DNA of 64,000 nt from JAFDZW01 sp035632315 (GCA_035632315.1 DASQGZ010000001.1:1-64000); one strand, 5' to 3'; counted from the first letter of the stretch, positions 1 to 8,194 are shown. The notes: a model not told the origin generated them from the sequence alone. Numbers and translations are program-made.

Positions 1-2
1 AT

Positions 3-137
3 GGAATTGATAGAATCGAAATTGGCGAATATGTGATTATTCTGGCAATATACAGTGATTATGGAGTGATAAAAGGCATTGGAAAGGTTTCAATTCCCCT
101 CACCTCCACTGCTGGGAATGTAAAATTAAAAATGTAA
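3..137 (+). CDS. C-terminal end of a gene that begins before the window
   Basis: An open frame runs from the window edge to a TAA at 135-137 (about 44 codons) with no internal stop. It reads as alternating hydrophobic and polar beta-strand-like segments (for example GEYVIILAIYSDYG), as in the last domain of a secreted or envelope protein. A rho-independent terminator follows 13 bases after the stop, which supports a real gene end. No family can be named from so short a piece. Short open frames also arise by chance, so confidence is modest. Confidence 0.4.
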   Translation, partial: GIDRIEIGEYVIILAIYSDYGVIKGIGKVSIPLTSTAGNVKLKM

Positions 138-150
138 AATGTAAAATTAT

Positions 151-172
151 GGCGGCTGCATTGCCGCCTTTT
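151..172 (+). terminator. Rho-independent terminator
   Basis: A 6-bp GC stem (GGCGGC at 151-156, GCCGCC at 163-168) closes a 6-base loop and is followed by TTTT at 169-172. It lies between the partial upstream gene and the epimerase gene. The stretch before it (117-147) holds three copies of ATGTAAAAT or a close variant. Confidence 0.75.
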
Positions 173-190
173 GCATTTAATTGAAATAAT

Positions 191-1072
191 ATGCGCATTC
201 TTATCTCCGGCTCGACAGGTTTCATTGGCTCAGCGCTTACCGAACGACTACAATCCGGCGGGCATAATGTTGTCCGACTTGTTCGCTCGCCGAGTATTCC
301 CGGCATCATTTGGAATCCCGTTAAAAGAGAAATAGACTCATCACGCCTTGAAGGCTTCGATGCAGTGGTTAATCTTTCCGGAGAATCAATTAACGGCAGA
401 TGGACCGCAAAGAAAAAGCGAGCGATACTCGAAAGCCGCATCGTGACTGGGGAGTTTCTTACTGAGTTGATCGGGCAGATGAAACAAAAACCGACTGCCT
501 ATATCTCTGCTTCCGCGATAGGGTATTACGGAAACAGAGGGGATGAAGAACTAACGGAATTGTCTGCTCCGGGCGATGATTTCCTTGCTGATGTATGCAT
601 CAAATGGGAAGCAGCTTCGAAGCCAATGATGAATGAAGGCATCAGAGTCGTGCATATTCGTAACGGGCTTGTCCTTTCTCCAAATGGCGGCGCTTTGCAG
701 AAATTACTAACGCCGTTCAAGCTTGGTCTCGGCGGTCCCGTCGGCAGCGGCAAGCAATGGTGGAGTTGGGTCGGCTTGGATGATCTTGTTCGCGCTTACG
801 AATTCGTCATTACGAACGCTAATGTCTCCGGGGCAGTCAATGGAGTTGCACCGAACACGGTTCGTAATAAAGAATTCGTGAAAGCACTTGGCAAAGCGCT
901 TCACCGTCCGGTGATATTCCCGTTACCGTCACTTGCGATAAAATTAGGATTCGGAGAGATGGGGGAGTCGTTGCTTCTAGGGAGTCAGAGGGTTATTCCG
1001 AAAGTGTTAATGGAGTCAGGGTTTGAGTTTACTCATTCATATCTTGAAAGGTGTTTGTCGTCAATGGTTTAA
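191..1072 (+). CDS. TIGR01777-family NAD(P)-dependent epimerase (YfcH-like)
   Basis: A 293-residue extended short-chain dehydrogenase of the YfcH/SDR39U1 type. The N-terminus has the Rossmann dinucleotide motif GSTGFIGS (residues 7-14). The middle has SASAIGYYG, whose Tyr is in the catalytic Tyr position, and the C-terminal third resembles the DUF1731 domain typical of this family (ending LGSQRVIPKVLMESGFEF). Length matches the family (about 295-300). It is cytoplasmic; the substrate is unknown for the whole family. The ATG at 191 is just downstream of a terminator, so it probably begins its own transcription unit. No partner gene is evident; rplU follows after 133 bases. Confidence 0.9.
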   Translation: MRILISGSTGFIGSALTERLQSGGHNVVRLVRSPSIPGIIWNPVKREIDSSRLEGFDAVVNLSGESINGRWTAKKKRAILESRIVTGEFLTELIGQMKQKPTAYISASAIGYYGNRGDEELTELSAPGDDFLADVCIKWEAASKPMMNEGIRVVHIRNGLVLSPNGGALQKLLTPFKLGLGGPVGSGKQWWSWVGLDDLVRAYEFVITNANVSGAVNGVAPNTVRNKEFVKALGKALHRPVIFPLPSLAIKLGFGEMGESLLLGSQRVIPKVLMESGFEFTHSYLERCLSSMV

Positions 1073-1205
1073 AACGAAACACGGAAATTGACGGACTGAG
1101 ACGGATTTCCACGGAAAAATTTAGAAAATCGTCTGATTTTAGCTCAAAAGAGAACTTTTTACCGTCAAAAAGCATTTACACGCGGCTATTTGGAAGGATT
1201 GTAAT

Positions 1206-1514
1206 ATGTTAGCAATTGTTGAATTCAGAGGGGAACAGTACCGCATCGACGATTCGATGAAGCAGCTTCGTGTTGCCTATATCGACGGTGCAGAGCCCGG
1301 TCAGGCAGTCAATTTCGATAAGATCCTGCTTTCACAGGCTGCAGGTTCGGCTGCGGCAATTGGCGGCAAAGCCAAGATCGGCGCAACGGTTGCTTCCCAC
1401 GGACGCGATCCGAAGATCATTATCTTCAAAAAACGCCGTCGCAAAGGATATCGCAAGATCCAAGGGCATCGTCAGGATTTCACGATGCTGAACATTAACG
1501 AATTTTCGATCTAA
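1206..1514 (+). CDS. rplU: Large ribosomal subunit protein bL21
   Basis: A 102-residue bL21, full length for the family. It begins MLAIVEFRGEQYRID, has the conserved basic segment FKKRRRKGYRKIQGHRQ near the C-terminus, and ends in a short strand (TMLNINEF). It binds 23S rRNA in the 50S subunit. The rpmA gene follows 18 bases later, the usual rplU-rpmA order. The 133-base space upstream has no ORF and presumably holds the promoter. I did not find a convincing ribosomal leader structure in it. Confidence 0.98.
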   Translation: MLAIVEFRGEQYRIDDSMKQLRVAYIDGAEPGQAVNFDKILLSQAAGSAAAIGGKAKIGATVASHGRDPKIIIFKKRRRKGYRKIQGHRQDFTMLNINEFSI

Positions 1515-1532
1515 GTTTTAAGGAACGAGAGT

Positions 1533-1787
1533 ATGGCACATAAAAAAGGTGGAGGAAGTACTAAGAACGGGCGCGACTCTAACGCGCAACGACTTGGCGT
1601 AAAGAAATATGGCGGCGAAATGGTTCTTGCCGGTAATATCCTCGTTCGCCAGCGCGGCACGAAAGTTCATCCCGGCACGAACGTCGGTATTGGAAGTGAC
1701 GATACACTCTTCGCTCTGACCGACGGCATTGTAAAGTTCGAGCGCTTCCGCTTGAACCGCCAGCGCGTCAGCGTCTACCCGAACTGA
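1533..1787 (+). CDS. rpmA: Large ribosomal subunit protein bL27
   Basis: An 84-residue bL27 beginning MAHKKGGGSTKNGRDS, the conserved N-terminal arm that reaches the peptidyl-transferase centre, then the invariant LGVKKYGGE and the RQRGTKVHPG motif. There is no N-terminal extension of the kind removed by a Prp protease in Firmicutes. The RBS is a weak AAGGAA a few bases before the ATG. Second gene of the rplU-rpmA operon, closed by a strong hairpin. Confidence 0.98.
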   Translation: MAHKKGGGSTKNGRDSNAQRLGVKKYGGEMVLAGNILVRQRGTKVHPGTNVGIGSDDTLFALTDGIVKFERFRLNRQRVSVYPN

Positions 1788-1810
1788 TTATTCGGAAAAT
1801 TTCTGAATAT

Positions 1811-1839
1811 AAAAAGAGCGGCCATTGCCAGCTCTTTTT
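1811..1839. terminator. Bidirectional rho-independent terminator
   Basis: AAAAAGAGC (1811-1819) pairs perfectly with GCTCTTTTT (1831-1839), with a further GGC/GCC pairing inside the loop. The A-run and T-run give a terminator in both directions. It separates rpmA (+) from the converging aldo/keto reductase gene (-), whose stop codon is 11 bases away. Confidence 0.88.
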
Positions 1840-1849
1840 ATTTGTGCTG

Positions 1850-3379
1850 TCACAATTCTAATTCTCCCAGCTTACTCTCTGCGTTCTCCAATTTTCTCAC
1901 CTGCAATCCATAGAGGACATCGTCAACATATTCATCCGAACGCATACCAACGAGAACAGACGAGACTCCTTCGATCGAGCGAAGCATCAGGATAGATTTT
2001 TGAGCGAGGGACATCTCTTCATCTTCAGCAGGCAGGACTTTCCGGAGCTTTGAGTGGATATATGCGGCGCGTTCGTTCGATTTTGTCAGATAAAAATTGG
2101 TAATATGCTCGACGACCTCATCAACCGATTCGGCGTATTCCTGCATAGAGACAAAAATTTCACGGTGTTCGGCAGCAGTTTTTTGCAGCACATCGAACAC
2201 ATATTGCAAGCGAGGTTTGATGACTCCGTAGAGCAGATCGCGCCATTCTTCGAACGAGGAGAGCGCGCTCCAGCGCTTGCCGCCAAGCCATTCGCCAACG
2301 GCAAGCAATTTCTTAACAGAATCATACGCTTGTGGATTTAGTGCAATGTCTTTCAGCGCACCGTTCTTGAACTCTGTTTCTTGCAGCGTCAGATCATGAA
2401 CGAGATCGTTTATGTCCTGCTCTGGCGGAAACTCTCGTTCCGGGTAATCGGAAAGCCTGATAAGCAGATTGTCCTTGATCGCATTCAATGGACGATTGAT
2501 CAGTACGCCGATATTTTCTTTGCGAGCGAATTCAATGATAGATTCGGAAGATTTTTCTTGATTTTTTTCGAGGATCGCGCCGCGCTCGTAGAGATTCATC
2601 GGCAACTGAACAACAGCAAAATGATCTGGCTTGGCAGATACTTCTTTCCAAATGCGTTCAAGCGAAGTCCGGTCAACCGATTCTTCCGGCTTCGGAAATG
2701 TATTCGAACTGATACCATACCATTTGATGCGCCCTTGCTCGACCTCAGTTTCGAGATATGCTAATGCTTTTACAATTCGCTTCTCGTAGTTATCCCGTGC
2801 TTCGTCTTCAGGAATATTATCGTCGATCGCAGCTTGAATATAATATTCGGGATTATGGAGCAAATAAACATCGATCGTTTCAAGCTGCAACCTGTCGAGT
2901 GAACGAGTGATCTGATCTTCAAGAAATTCCGGGTGAATAGAATGCCACAGTCCCTGTCCGTATCTTACAAGCTCAGCGTCGAAGCTGCCGATCGATGTGT
3001 CAGGCTTATGGTGAGACAATTCTTCGGAGATGCGTTTGTAATTTTCGCCTTGAATATATCCGCCTTTGGTAACGACGACGATCTCTTCTCGCGCGATCTC
3101 TTTTACCTCGATCATCGCAGAAAGGACTTCGCCGATCAGCCGCTCGGCATTCCCGTCGGCATAATTCGCGCTCGAATCGATGAGATTGACCCCAAGTCTG
3201 ATGGCCTTGGCAAGCGCTGTTTTATGTTCGAGAATCCGGACGTCGCAGCGGTATGTGCCAAAACCAACTTGGCTGACAAACAGTCCCGTTCGTCCTAATG
3301 CATTGAAATCTTGAGAGATATTGCCGCTTTTTCCGCGAAAACGCGCCGTTCCTTCTGTCGTAGCAAATCCTGGGATCAT
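1850..3379 (-). CDS. Aldo/keto reductase family oxidoreductase
   Basis: A TIM-barrel NADPH-dependent reductase of the aldo/keto reductase superfamily. In sequence order it shows FGTYRCD, the DSSANYADGNAE motif with the catalytic Asp and Tyr, VVTKGGY with the catalytic Lys, and LLHNPEYY with the His, so the tetrad is complete. The ATG at 3379 gives 509 residues; the open frame continues to a GTG at 3406, but the ATG leaves room for a promoter towards the divergent sigma factor gene. The protein is long for the family (usually 300-350). The extra C-terminal part is helical (around HREIFVSMQEYAESVDEV) and ends in a region resembling the usual last helices (SIEGVSSVLVGMR). Substrate not identifiable. 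Confidence 0.88.
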   Translation of the reverse strand: MIPGFATTEGTARFRGKSGNISQDFNALGRTGLFVSQVGFGTYRCDVRILEHKTALAKAIRLGVNLIDSSANYADGNAERLIGEVLSAMIEVKEIAREEIVVVTKGGYIQGENYKRISEELSHHKPDTSIGSFDAELVRYGQGLWHSIHPEFLEDQITRSLDRLQLETIDVYLLHNPEYYIQAAIDDNIPEDEARDNYEKRIVKALAYLETEVEQGRIKWYGISSNTFPKPEESVDRTSLERIWKEVSAKPDHFAVVQLPMNLYERGAILEKNQEKSSESIIEFARKENIGVLINRPLNAIKDNLLIRLSDYPEREFPPEQDINDLVHDLTLQETEFKNGALKDIALNPQAYDSVKKLLAVGEWLGGKRWSALSSFEEWRDLLYGVIKPRLQYVFDVLQKTAAEHREIFVSMQEYAESVDEVVEHITNFYLTKSNERAAYIHSKLRKVLPAEDEEMSLAQKSILMLRSIEGVSSVLVGMRSDEYVDDVLYGLQVRKLENAESKLGELEL

Positions 3380-3440
3380 TATCGTAAAATTGAACGGGGT
3401 AAACACTTATCTAAACAGGCAGGTTGCCGTGCATTTTTTT

Positions 3441-3466
3441 TGTAACCTTTTGCTTTTAAAAGTGTC
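3441..3466 (+). promoter_or_regulatory. Candidate ECF-type promoter of the sigma factor operon
   Basis: TGTAACC (3441-3447) and GTGTC (3462-3466) lie about 15 bases apart directly before the sigma factor start codon at 3474. GTAAC/GTC-like pairs resemble the GGAAC/GTC pattern read by ECF sigma factors, so self-regulation is possible. The -10-like element is only about 8 bases from the ATG, which would give a nearly leaderless mRNA. This is pattern matching only. Confidence 0.3.
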
Positions 3467-3473
3467 TTTTATA

Positions 3474-4154
3474 ATGAAGAATAATTATTCGATAGTGTCA
3501 GTGCTGAAGCGCCCCAATACGGCACCTGCGGCGAAGCATTCTGCAAGGCGGAAGTTTGACGCGGCAACAGTCTCTGCGTTTATCGCGGGAGATGTTGGTG
3601 CTTTTCGTTCACTCTACGAAATGTATGCTGACACTCTTTTCGCATATTGCATTTATATACTTGGCGATGCAGCTGCTGCCGAAGATGCGTTTCAGGAAGT
3701 GCTTATCAGGATATATACATCACGAGGCCAGCTGCGCGAAGCCGGCGCTCTGAAAACGTGGCTGCTGACAGTGACAAGGTCAGTCTGTTTGAATCTGATA
3801 CGGACGTCGAAATTCACGCCGGAGTTTGTCTATCTTGATGAGGACTTTGACAGTGAATCGGCTTCGAGCAAAGAGTTGTCGATTGAAAGTATCGATCCCG
3901 AATTCCCCGAGCAGATCTTCCAATATGCATTCACGAGAATTGCCCCGATTTACCGTGAAGCATTTATGCTCAAAGAGATCGAAGGCTTTTCCTATAGCGA
4001 GATCGCAAAACTGACGGGTGCGACAACAGCGAATGTGAAAGTCCGAATCAATCGTGCAAAGAAAATGCTTCGTAAACTATTAGCGCCGCATTTTCGAACC
4101 CGGATCAAGCTGAGCACAGCCGTTCGTCAACAAGATTCGGAAGTGAACGAATGA
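3474..4154 (+). CDS. RNA polymerase sigma factor, ECF (sigma-70 family)
   Basis: The 226-residue product has the two ECF domains. Region 2 covers about residues 30-105 (FRSLYEMYADTLFAYCIYIL, then AEDAFQEVLIRIY and LKTWLLTVTRSVCLNLIR). Region 4 is near the C-terminus (IYREAFMLKEIEGFSYSEIA with the helix-turn-helix LTGATTANVKVRINRAKKML). There is no region 1 or 3. The frame is open back to 3321, but the ATG at 3474 is the natural start and avoids overlap with the divergent reductase gene. The next gene, 24 bases on, looks like its anti-sigma partner. The linker between domains is long and acidic (DEDFDSESASSKELSIESID). Confidence 0.93.
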   Translation: MKNNYSIVSVLKRPNTAPAAKHSARRKFDAATVSAFIAGDVGAFRSLYEMYADTLFAYCIYILGDAAAAEDAFQEVLIRIYTSRGQLREAGALKTWLLTVTRSVCLNLIRTSKFTPEFVYLDEDFDSESASSKELSIESIDPEFPEQIFQYAFTRIAPIYREAFMLKEIEGFSYSEIAKLTGATTANVKVRINRAKKMLRKLLAPHFRTRIKLSTAVRQQDSEVNE

Positions 4155-4178
4155 TCCTGGTCCATGAAGAAGTAGCAA

Positions 4179-5369
4179 GTGTCGATGACAATTGAGGATC
4201 GTATCATAGCGTATTTCGACGGTGGACTTAGTTCTGCCGAGCGCATTGAATTGATGCGCGAAATTCGAGGTTCGTCCGAAGCTGAGAAGATATTTAATGA
4301 ACATCGCCTGTTGCGCCATTTGGCAGAGCGTTCTTCTTCGTCAATACATGCGCCCGATTATTTTGCAGATCGGCTTGACGCGATCGTTGCGTCAGCACCG
4401 CAAACAAATACAGTTTCAACTTGGTCGTATTCACGACGTTTAGTGCCTATCATATTGTTACTGCTTCTCGGAGCTGGTATCGGCTCTGCGCTCTTGAACA
4501 ATGGAAATGCAGGACGGCAAGCCACATCACTCCGTAGAAATGTGCCATCAGTCGCCCCAAAAATTGCGTTGGAGCAAGAACAAGTATCTTCCAGTGATCT
4601 CATTCATCCGACTATCAATTATAAAGCAATCAAACTAACGAATCTTGCAAATTCTTTTGTGACAGCTTCGGATAAATTGCAAACAATAAATCAGGCTCAA
4701 GATGAGTTGCCCATCATTGTGAGAACGCCGGTCAACGACATTCTGGAAAATGTCACCATGTCTCGAGAGAATGTTCATTCTCTTGCCGAACTGCGCAGCG
4801 GGACTGATGCAATGCCGGCAAATCGTTTTGAAGCAGGTCTGCAAACATCGAGCGGATTTACCTATCCTGCCGATGCTCAAAGTATCAAGCCGTTTGCCGG
4901 TCAGCGGTTGAGTGTGGGGTATTATCTTACTTCCTCGGATGTGGTCGGTGTTCGGCTGACATCAGGGTTATATCAAGTACCCGGAAGTCCAGTAATTTCA
5001 ATCGAATCCGGAGTGACATTTATTCAGCAGAGTCTCGAAACGCGCCGCGCATGGGGCGGCGAGCTATACGGTTCACATCACATTGCCGGCATTCTTGGAA
5101 CGCCACTGACGGCAGTCGTCACTGTTTCCGGCGGAATGATCCCGAACGGGTATACGCTCGCCGCTGAAGCAGGCGTTCGGATCCCTACTGGTAATAATTT
5201 TGCATTTAGTGTTGATTTTGCGCTTGCGAGAATTCATTCGAATATCAGTCGGCCGTCGGCGATCCTTGCGAATGCCGATGCATCTTCCGCGCCGGTGACA
5301 TACTCCGGACCGGATGTGCGAACAACGTTCAATGGCAGCTTGCACTACGGCATTCAATATATTTTTTGA
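4179..5369 (+). CDS. Anti-sigma-like membrane protein with a beta-barrel-like C-terminus
   Basis: A 396-residue protein starting at GTG 4179 (an ATG at 4185 in the same frame is equally possible; AGAAG lies 6 bases before the GTG). Residues 1-60 look like the cytoplasmic part of an anti-sigma factor (EDRIIAYFDGGLSSAERIEL, then the EAEKIFNEHRLLRHLAE helix). One membrane helix follows at about 88-106. After a Ser/Thr/Gln-rich linker, the last 170 residues read as amphipathic beta-strands (SVGYYLTSSDVVGVRLTSGLY, AFSVDFALARI) and end in IQYIF, a terminal Phe as in outer-membrane barrels. No zinc-binding Cys/His is seen in the N-terminal part. Its position right after the sigma factor supports an anti-sigma role; what the beta-rich part does is unknown. 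Confidence 0.65.
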   Translation: MSMTIEDRIIAYFDGGLSSAERIELMREIRGSSEAEKIFNEHRLLRHLAERSSSSIHAPDYFADRLDAIVASAPQTNTVSTWSYSRRLVPIILLLLLGAGIGSALLNNGNAGRQATSLRRNVPSVAPKIALEQEQVSSSDLIHPTINYKAIKLTNLANSFVTASDKLQTINQAQDELPIIVRTPVNDILENVTMSRENVHSLAELRSGTDAMPANRFEAGLQTSSGFTYPADAQSIKPFAGQRLSVGYYLTSSDVVGVRLTSGLYQVPGSPVISIESGVTFIQQSLETRRAWGGELYGSHHIAGILGTPLTAVVTVSGGMIPNGYTLAAEAGVRIPTGNNFAFSVDFALARIHSNISRPSAILANADASSAPVTYSGPDVRTTFNGSLHYGIQYIF

Positions 5370-6028
5370 TGGGAAGCGGAAAAAAAATATTGTCGGTATT
5401 GTTTGTGCTTACAGGAGTTTCAGCTACACTCGCATCATGTTCCGTTGCTGACGCACCGCCGAACTCTCCCGCTCCCGTAAAAAATGTTGCTGATTATTAC
5501 TACCCACTTTCTGATGTCGGAATGCAGTATGCATACCTTCGAACGACAAATATCGGATCTGATACCGTGCGTCTGAAAATGCAAGGCAACGACGCGATGT
5601 CGTCTGCAATAGGTAATACACAGTGTTTTGCCGCCGATCTATATAAAATAGGCGCATTTCAAAGTGATCTGTTCTTTGCTGTCAACGACAGTGAAGCCTA
5701 TACACTCGGGACCATTTCATGCGGGACGCTTGGCGGGTATTGGCTCGATCTGAAGACACCGCTCACGGAGCATCTGCAATGGACGTTCACAACTAATGGT
5801 TCATATGCGTCTATAACAGTGACTGCGACCGTTATACATCGAGGGCTGAAAATGAAAATGCCGAGTGGTATGACATTTGACGATGTAACCGAAGTCTTGT
5901 ATGTTACAAATAACGCCGATACAACGACCAAATGGTTCGCCCGCGGTGTCGGGATGGTCTATTCAACGTCAAATCAATCAGATAATTATTTCGGATCACA
6001 GATGAAGTTCATCTCTGAAATAAAATAA
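5369..6028 (+). CDS. Hypothetical lipoprotein, third gene of the sigma factor operon
   Basis: The ATG at 5369 overlaps the TGA of the previous gene by one base, so the two are translationally coupled. The product (219 residues) has a lipoprotein signal peptide (SVLFVLTGVSATLASC) with lipobox LASC, followed by beta-strand-rich sequence with many Thr and Tyr residues. No catalytic motif or known domain is recognisable. The context suggests an envelope protein belonging to the sigma/anti-sigma unit, perhaps a sensor or target; this is inference. Confidence 0.75.
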   Translation: MGSGKKILSVLFVLTGVSATLASCSVADAPPNSPAPVKNVADYYYPLSDVGMQYAYLRTTNIGSDTVRLKMQGNDAMSSAIGNTQCFAADLYKIGAFQSDLFFAVNDSEAYTLGTISCGTLGGYWLDLKTPLTEHLQWTFTTNGSYASITVTATVIHRGLKMKMPSGMTFDDVTEVLYVTNNADTTTKWFARGVGMVYSTSNQSDNYFGSQMKFISEIK

Positions 6029-6058
6029 CCCAAGCCAAGAGTAGAAGTCCTTTCGCTG

Positions 6059-7762
6059 TTACTCCGAAAACCACGTCCATTTGAACGGATTATTATCTTG
6101 CGCGTTGATCGGGAAGTTTCGTACCCAGGGCTGTATCAGGTGGTAGTCTTCATCGTAATATAATATCACCTGCGGAGCATCTACGATCGCAAGTTGATCG
6201 CACTTAGCGAGCAGTCGCAGCACTGTCGCACGGTCTGTTTCACTCATTGCTTGTTCATAGATCTTGTCAAATTCGGGATTCCGGTACCGCGTTTGATTGA
6301 TCGAGCTTGGTCCCGACGAGGGTATATTTTTACTATAGAGAAGATTCAGAAAATTCTGCGGATCGGGATAATCGGCGATCCAGCCAAGACGAAAGTACGC
6401 TGCCTTTCCATCATCGACCATGGGTGTCAGCTGTGACCATTCTTTAACCTCAAGATGTACATCGATACCGAGATTTTCTTTAATCTGACCTTGCACGGCT
6501 TGTGCGACATCCTGATTTCTTCCGCCGCCTTTGTTAACATATAGTGTCAGATCGGGGATGTTGCCATCAAGTTCGTGCTTTGCGATCTCAAGTTCGGCGC
6601 GAGCGCTGTCGGGATTAAAAACGAAACCGTGAACCGAATCGAACGGATAGCCGGGCATCCCCGGCGGCACTAAGCCATGTTCGCCCGGAGAAAATGCCTG
6701 GCCTCTCAATACATATTTCACAATCTTTCTTCTGTCGATCGCGAATGCAATCGCTCGGCGTAAATGCACGTTTGAAACACCCGGATACATGCAATTGAAG
6801 CCGTGAAATTGTGTCGCGAGCGCTGCAATGCGAGCTAACTGATATTGCTTGTATTCTCCGACGAGATGTTTGTCCTGATCGACGACATCGTTAAAAAATT
6901 CGTTCGGAATACGATACTTGTGATCGAGTTTGCCGGCTTTAAATTCGAGCAGTTCCGATTTATCATCTTGAATAAATGAAAATTTTACTGAGTCGATATA
7001 CGGAAGCTTGTTGCCGGCGTCATCATGCTGCCAATAATGTTCGTTGCGCGCAAGTAGGCAATAGCGTCCCTCTTTGTAGTCAAGAAATCTATACGGACCG
7101 GTGCCGACTCCGTGATGGGTAAAGTCTTTGCCATAATATTCAACCGCTTCATGCGCATAGATATATGCTGCACCGACAGTACAATAATTTATAAACGGAG
7201 AGAATGGCTTAACGAGTGTAACAACTAATGTGGTATCATCCGGCGCTTTAAGGCCAGAGACGCCTGAAAGGGAAGCTTTTGAGTCAAAATATTCTTTCGC
7301 TCCGCGAATTACTTGAAAATATGGAAGTGCCAGCGTGTTCGTTCGCGGGTCGCAGCAGCGGGTCCAGGAATAGACAACATCTTGTGCCGTAAATTTTCTG
7401 CCTTTTCCGTTCGGGAAGCACGGGTCGTCCTGAAAATAGACATCATTACGAAGATGAAATGTGTAGGTGATACCGTCGGCTGAAATTTCCGGCAGCGCTC
7501 GTGCCAGACACGGGCGAAAATTTAAAACGCTGTCAAACTCGATGAGCCGGTCGTAGATATTTTCTGCAATATGACTGCTGGTCTGGTCATTGATCTGCGG
7601 CGGATCGAGCGAACGCAGATCGCCTGTTTCGTTCACGTTGAGCGTCCCGCCGAACTTCTTGCCGCCTTTGCCATCACGAAGCGTATGCGAAACCTGATGT
7701 TTTTTTACACACGAACCGAGTGCCAAAAGCATAACAAACGCGAGCAGAACGTATTTTTTCAT
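6059..7762 (-). CDS. Peptide/nickel-type ABC transporter substrate-binding lipoprotein (SBP family 5)
   Basis: A 567-residue extracytoplasmic solute-binding protein of the DppA/OppA family. The start at 7762 gives a clean lipoprotein signal MKKYVLLAFVMLLALGSC; the frame extends further upstream but that part does not look like a signal peptide. Family landmarks: GGTLNV near the N-terminus, AENIYDRLIEFD, the DVYFQDDPCFPNGKG region, GTGPYRFLDYKEG, LRRAIAFAIDRRKIV, and the C-terminal RLGWIADYPDPQNFLNLLYS. It should bind oligopeptides in the periplasm. No permease or ATPase gene lies next to it, so it must work with components encoded elsewhere or be an orphan. It converges with the lipoprotein gene at 5369-6028. 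Confidence 0.92.
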   Translation of the reverse strand: MKKYVLLAFVMLLALGSCVKKHQVSHTLRDGKGGKKFGGTLNVNETGDLRSLDPPQINDQTSSHIAENIYDRLIEFDSVLNFRPCLARALPEISADGITYTFHLRNDVYFQDDPCFPNGKGRKFTAQDVVYSWTRCCDPRTNTLALPYFQVIRGAKEYFDSKASLSGVSGLKAPDDTTLVVTLVKPFSPFINYCTVGAAYIYAHEAVEYYGKDFTHHGVGTGPYRFLDYKEGRYCLLARNEHYWQHDDAGNKLPYIDSVKFSFIQDDKSELLEFKAGKLDHKYRIPNEFFNDVVDQDKHLVGEYKQYQLARIAALATQFHGFNCMYPGVSNVHLRRAIAFAIDRRKIVKYVLRGQAFSPGEHGLVPPGMPGYPFDSVHGFVFNPDSARAELEIAKHELDGNIPDLTLYVNKGGGRNQDVAQAVQGQIKENLGIDVHLEVKEWSQLTPMVDDGKAAYFRLGWIADYPDPQNFLNLLYSKNIPSSGPSSINQTRYRNPEFDKIYEQAMSETDRATVLRLLAKCDQLAIVDAPQVILYYDEDYHLIQPWVRNFPINAQDNNPFKWTWFSE

Positions 7763-7872
7763 ATATTGAACAATAATCGAATTATAAGTAACCCGTGACC
7801 GCGCTTTTGAACTCCCCACACGATGTTTTGTTCGTAATAAATAGGAGTAAGTACCATTTCGACGATAAACAG

Positions 7873-8121
7873 GTGAATAGTATTCTGATCATCGAGGACG
7901 AGCCAAAGGTTGCTCGATTTATTATTGCTCAGCGGAACATGGACCATATCTTCGATCGTTTCTGGCGAGCAGACCGATCGTGTACTCGCACACAAGGTGG
8001 CAGCGGTCTTGGACTTGCTATCGCTAAACAATACGCAGATCGCTTAGGAATATTGCTTGATTGTACCAGTATCTTAGATAACGGTACTCTGATGAAGTGC
8101 ACATTTCCTGTTTCCGGTTAG
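7873..8121 (+). pseudogene. Relic of a response regulator/histidine kinase gene pair joined by a deletion
   Basis: From the GTG at 7873 the frame reads NSILIIEDEPKVARFI, the first strand and acidic pocket of an OmpR-type response regulator. It then passes within six residues into MDHIFDRFWRADRS, GGSGLGLAIAKQYADRLG and a GTLMKCTFP end, which are the F and G2 boxes of a histidine kinase ATPase domain. The receiver Asp and Lys, the DNA-binding domain, and the kinase sensor, DHp and N-box are all missing. The simplest reading is one in-frame deletion of about 2 kb across an adjacent regulator-kinase pair of CusR/CusS type. The reading frame is still intact, so a small chimeric protein could be made, but it cannot phosphorylate or bind DNA. 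A TonB receptor follows, the likely former target. Confidence 0.82.
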
Positions 8122-8131
8122 ATTTGATAAG

Positions 8132-8168
8132 TAATATTCTCATCAATTTCTCACCTTTGAGAATATTA
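8132..8168. promoter_or_regulatory. Perfect 11-bp inverted repeat upstream of the TonB receptor gene
   Basis: TAATATTCTCA (8132-8142) and TGAGAATATTA (8158-8168) are exact inverted copies separated by 15 bases. The right arm ends 26 bases before the receptor start codon at 8195. AT-rich arms and no T-run argue against a terminator. An operator, possibly for the lost response regulator, or an mRNA 5' structure fits better. Confidence 0.5.
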
Positions 8169-8194
8169 GCGTATCGTTCATAAATAATGACGTA

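Noticed and set aside
1073..1205. Possible ribosomal-protein leader RNA before rplU
   Set aside because: Only weak pairings are visible; no match to a known L21 leader shape that I can defend.
2381..2764. Plus-strand open frame of 127 codons inside the aldo/keto reductase gene
   Set aside because: Opposite a conserved enzyme, no signal or family features.
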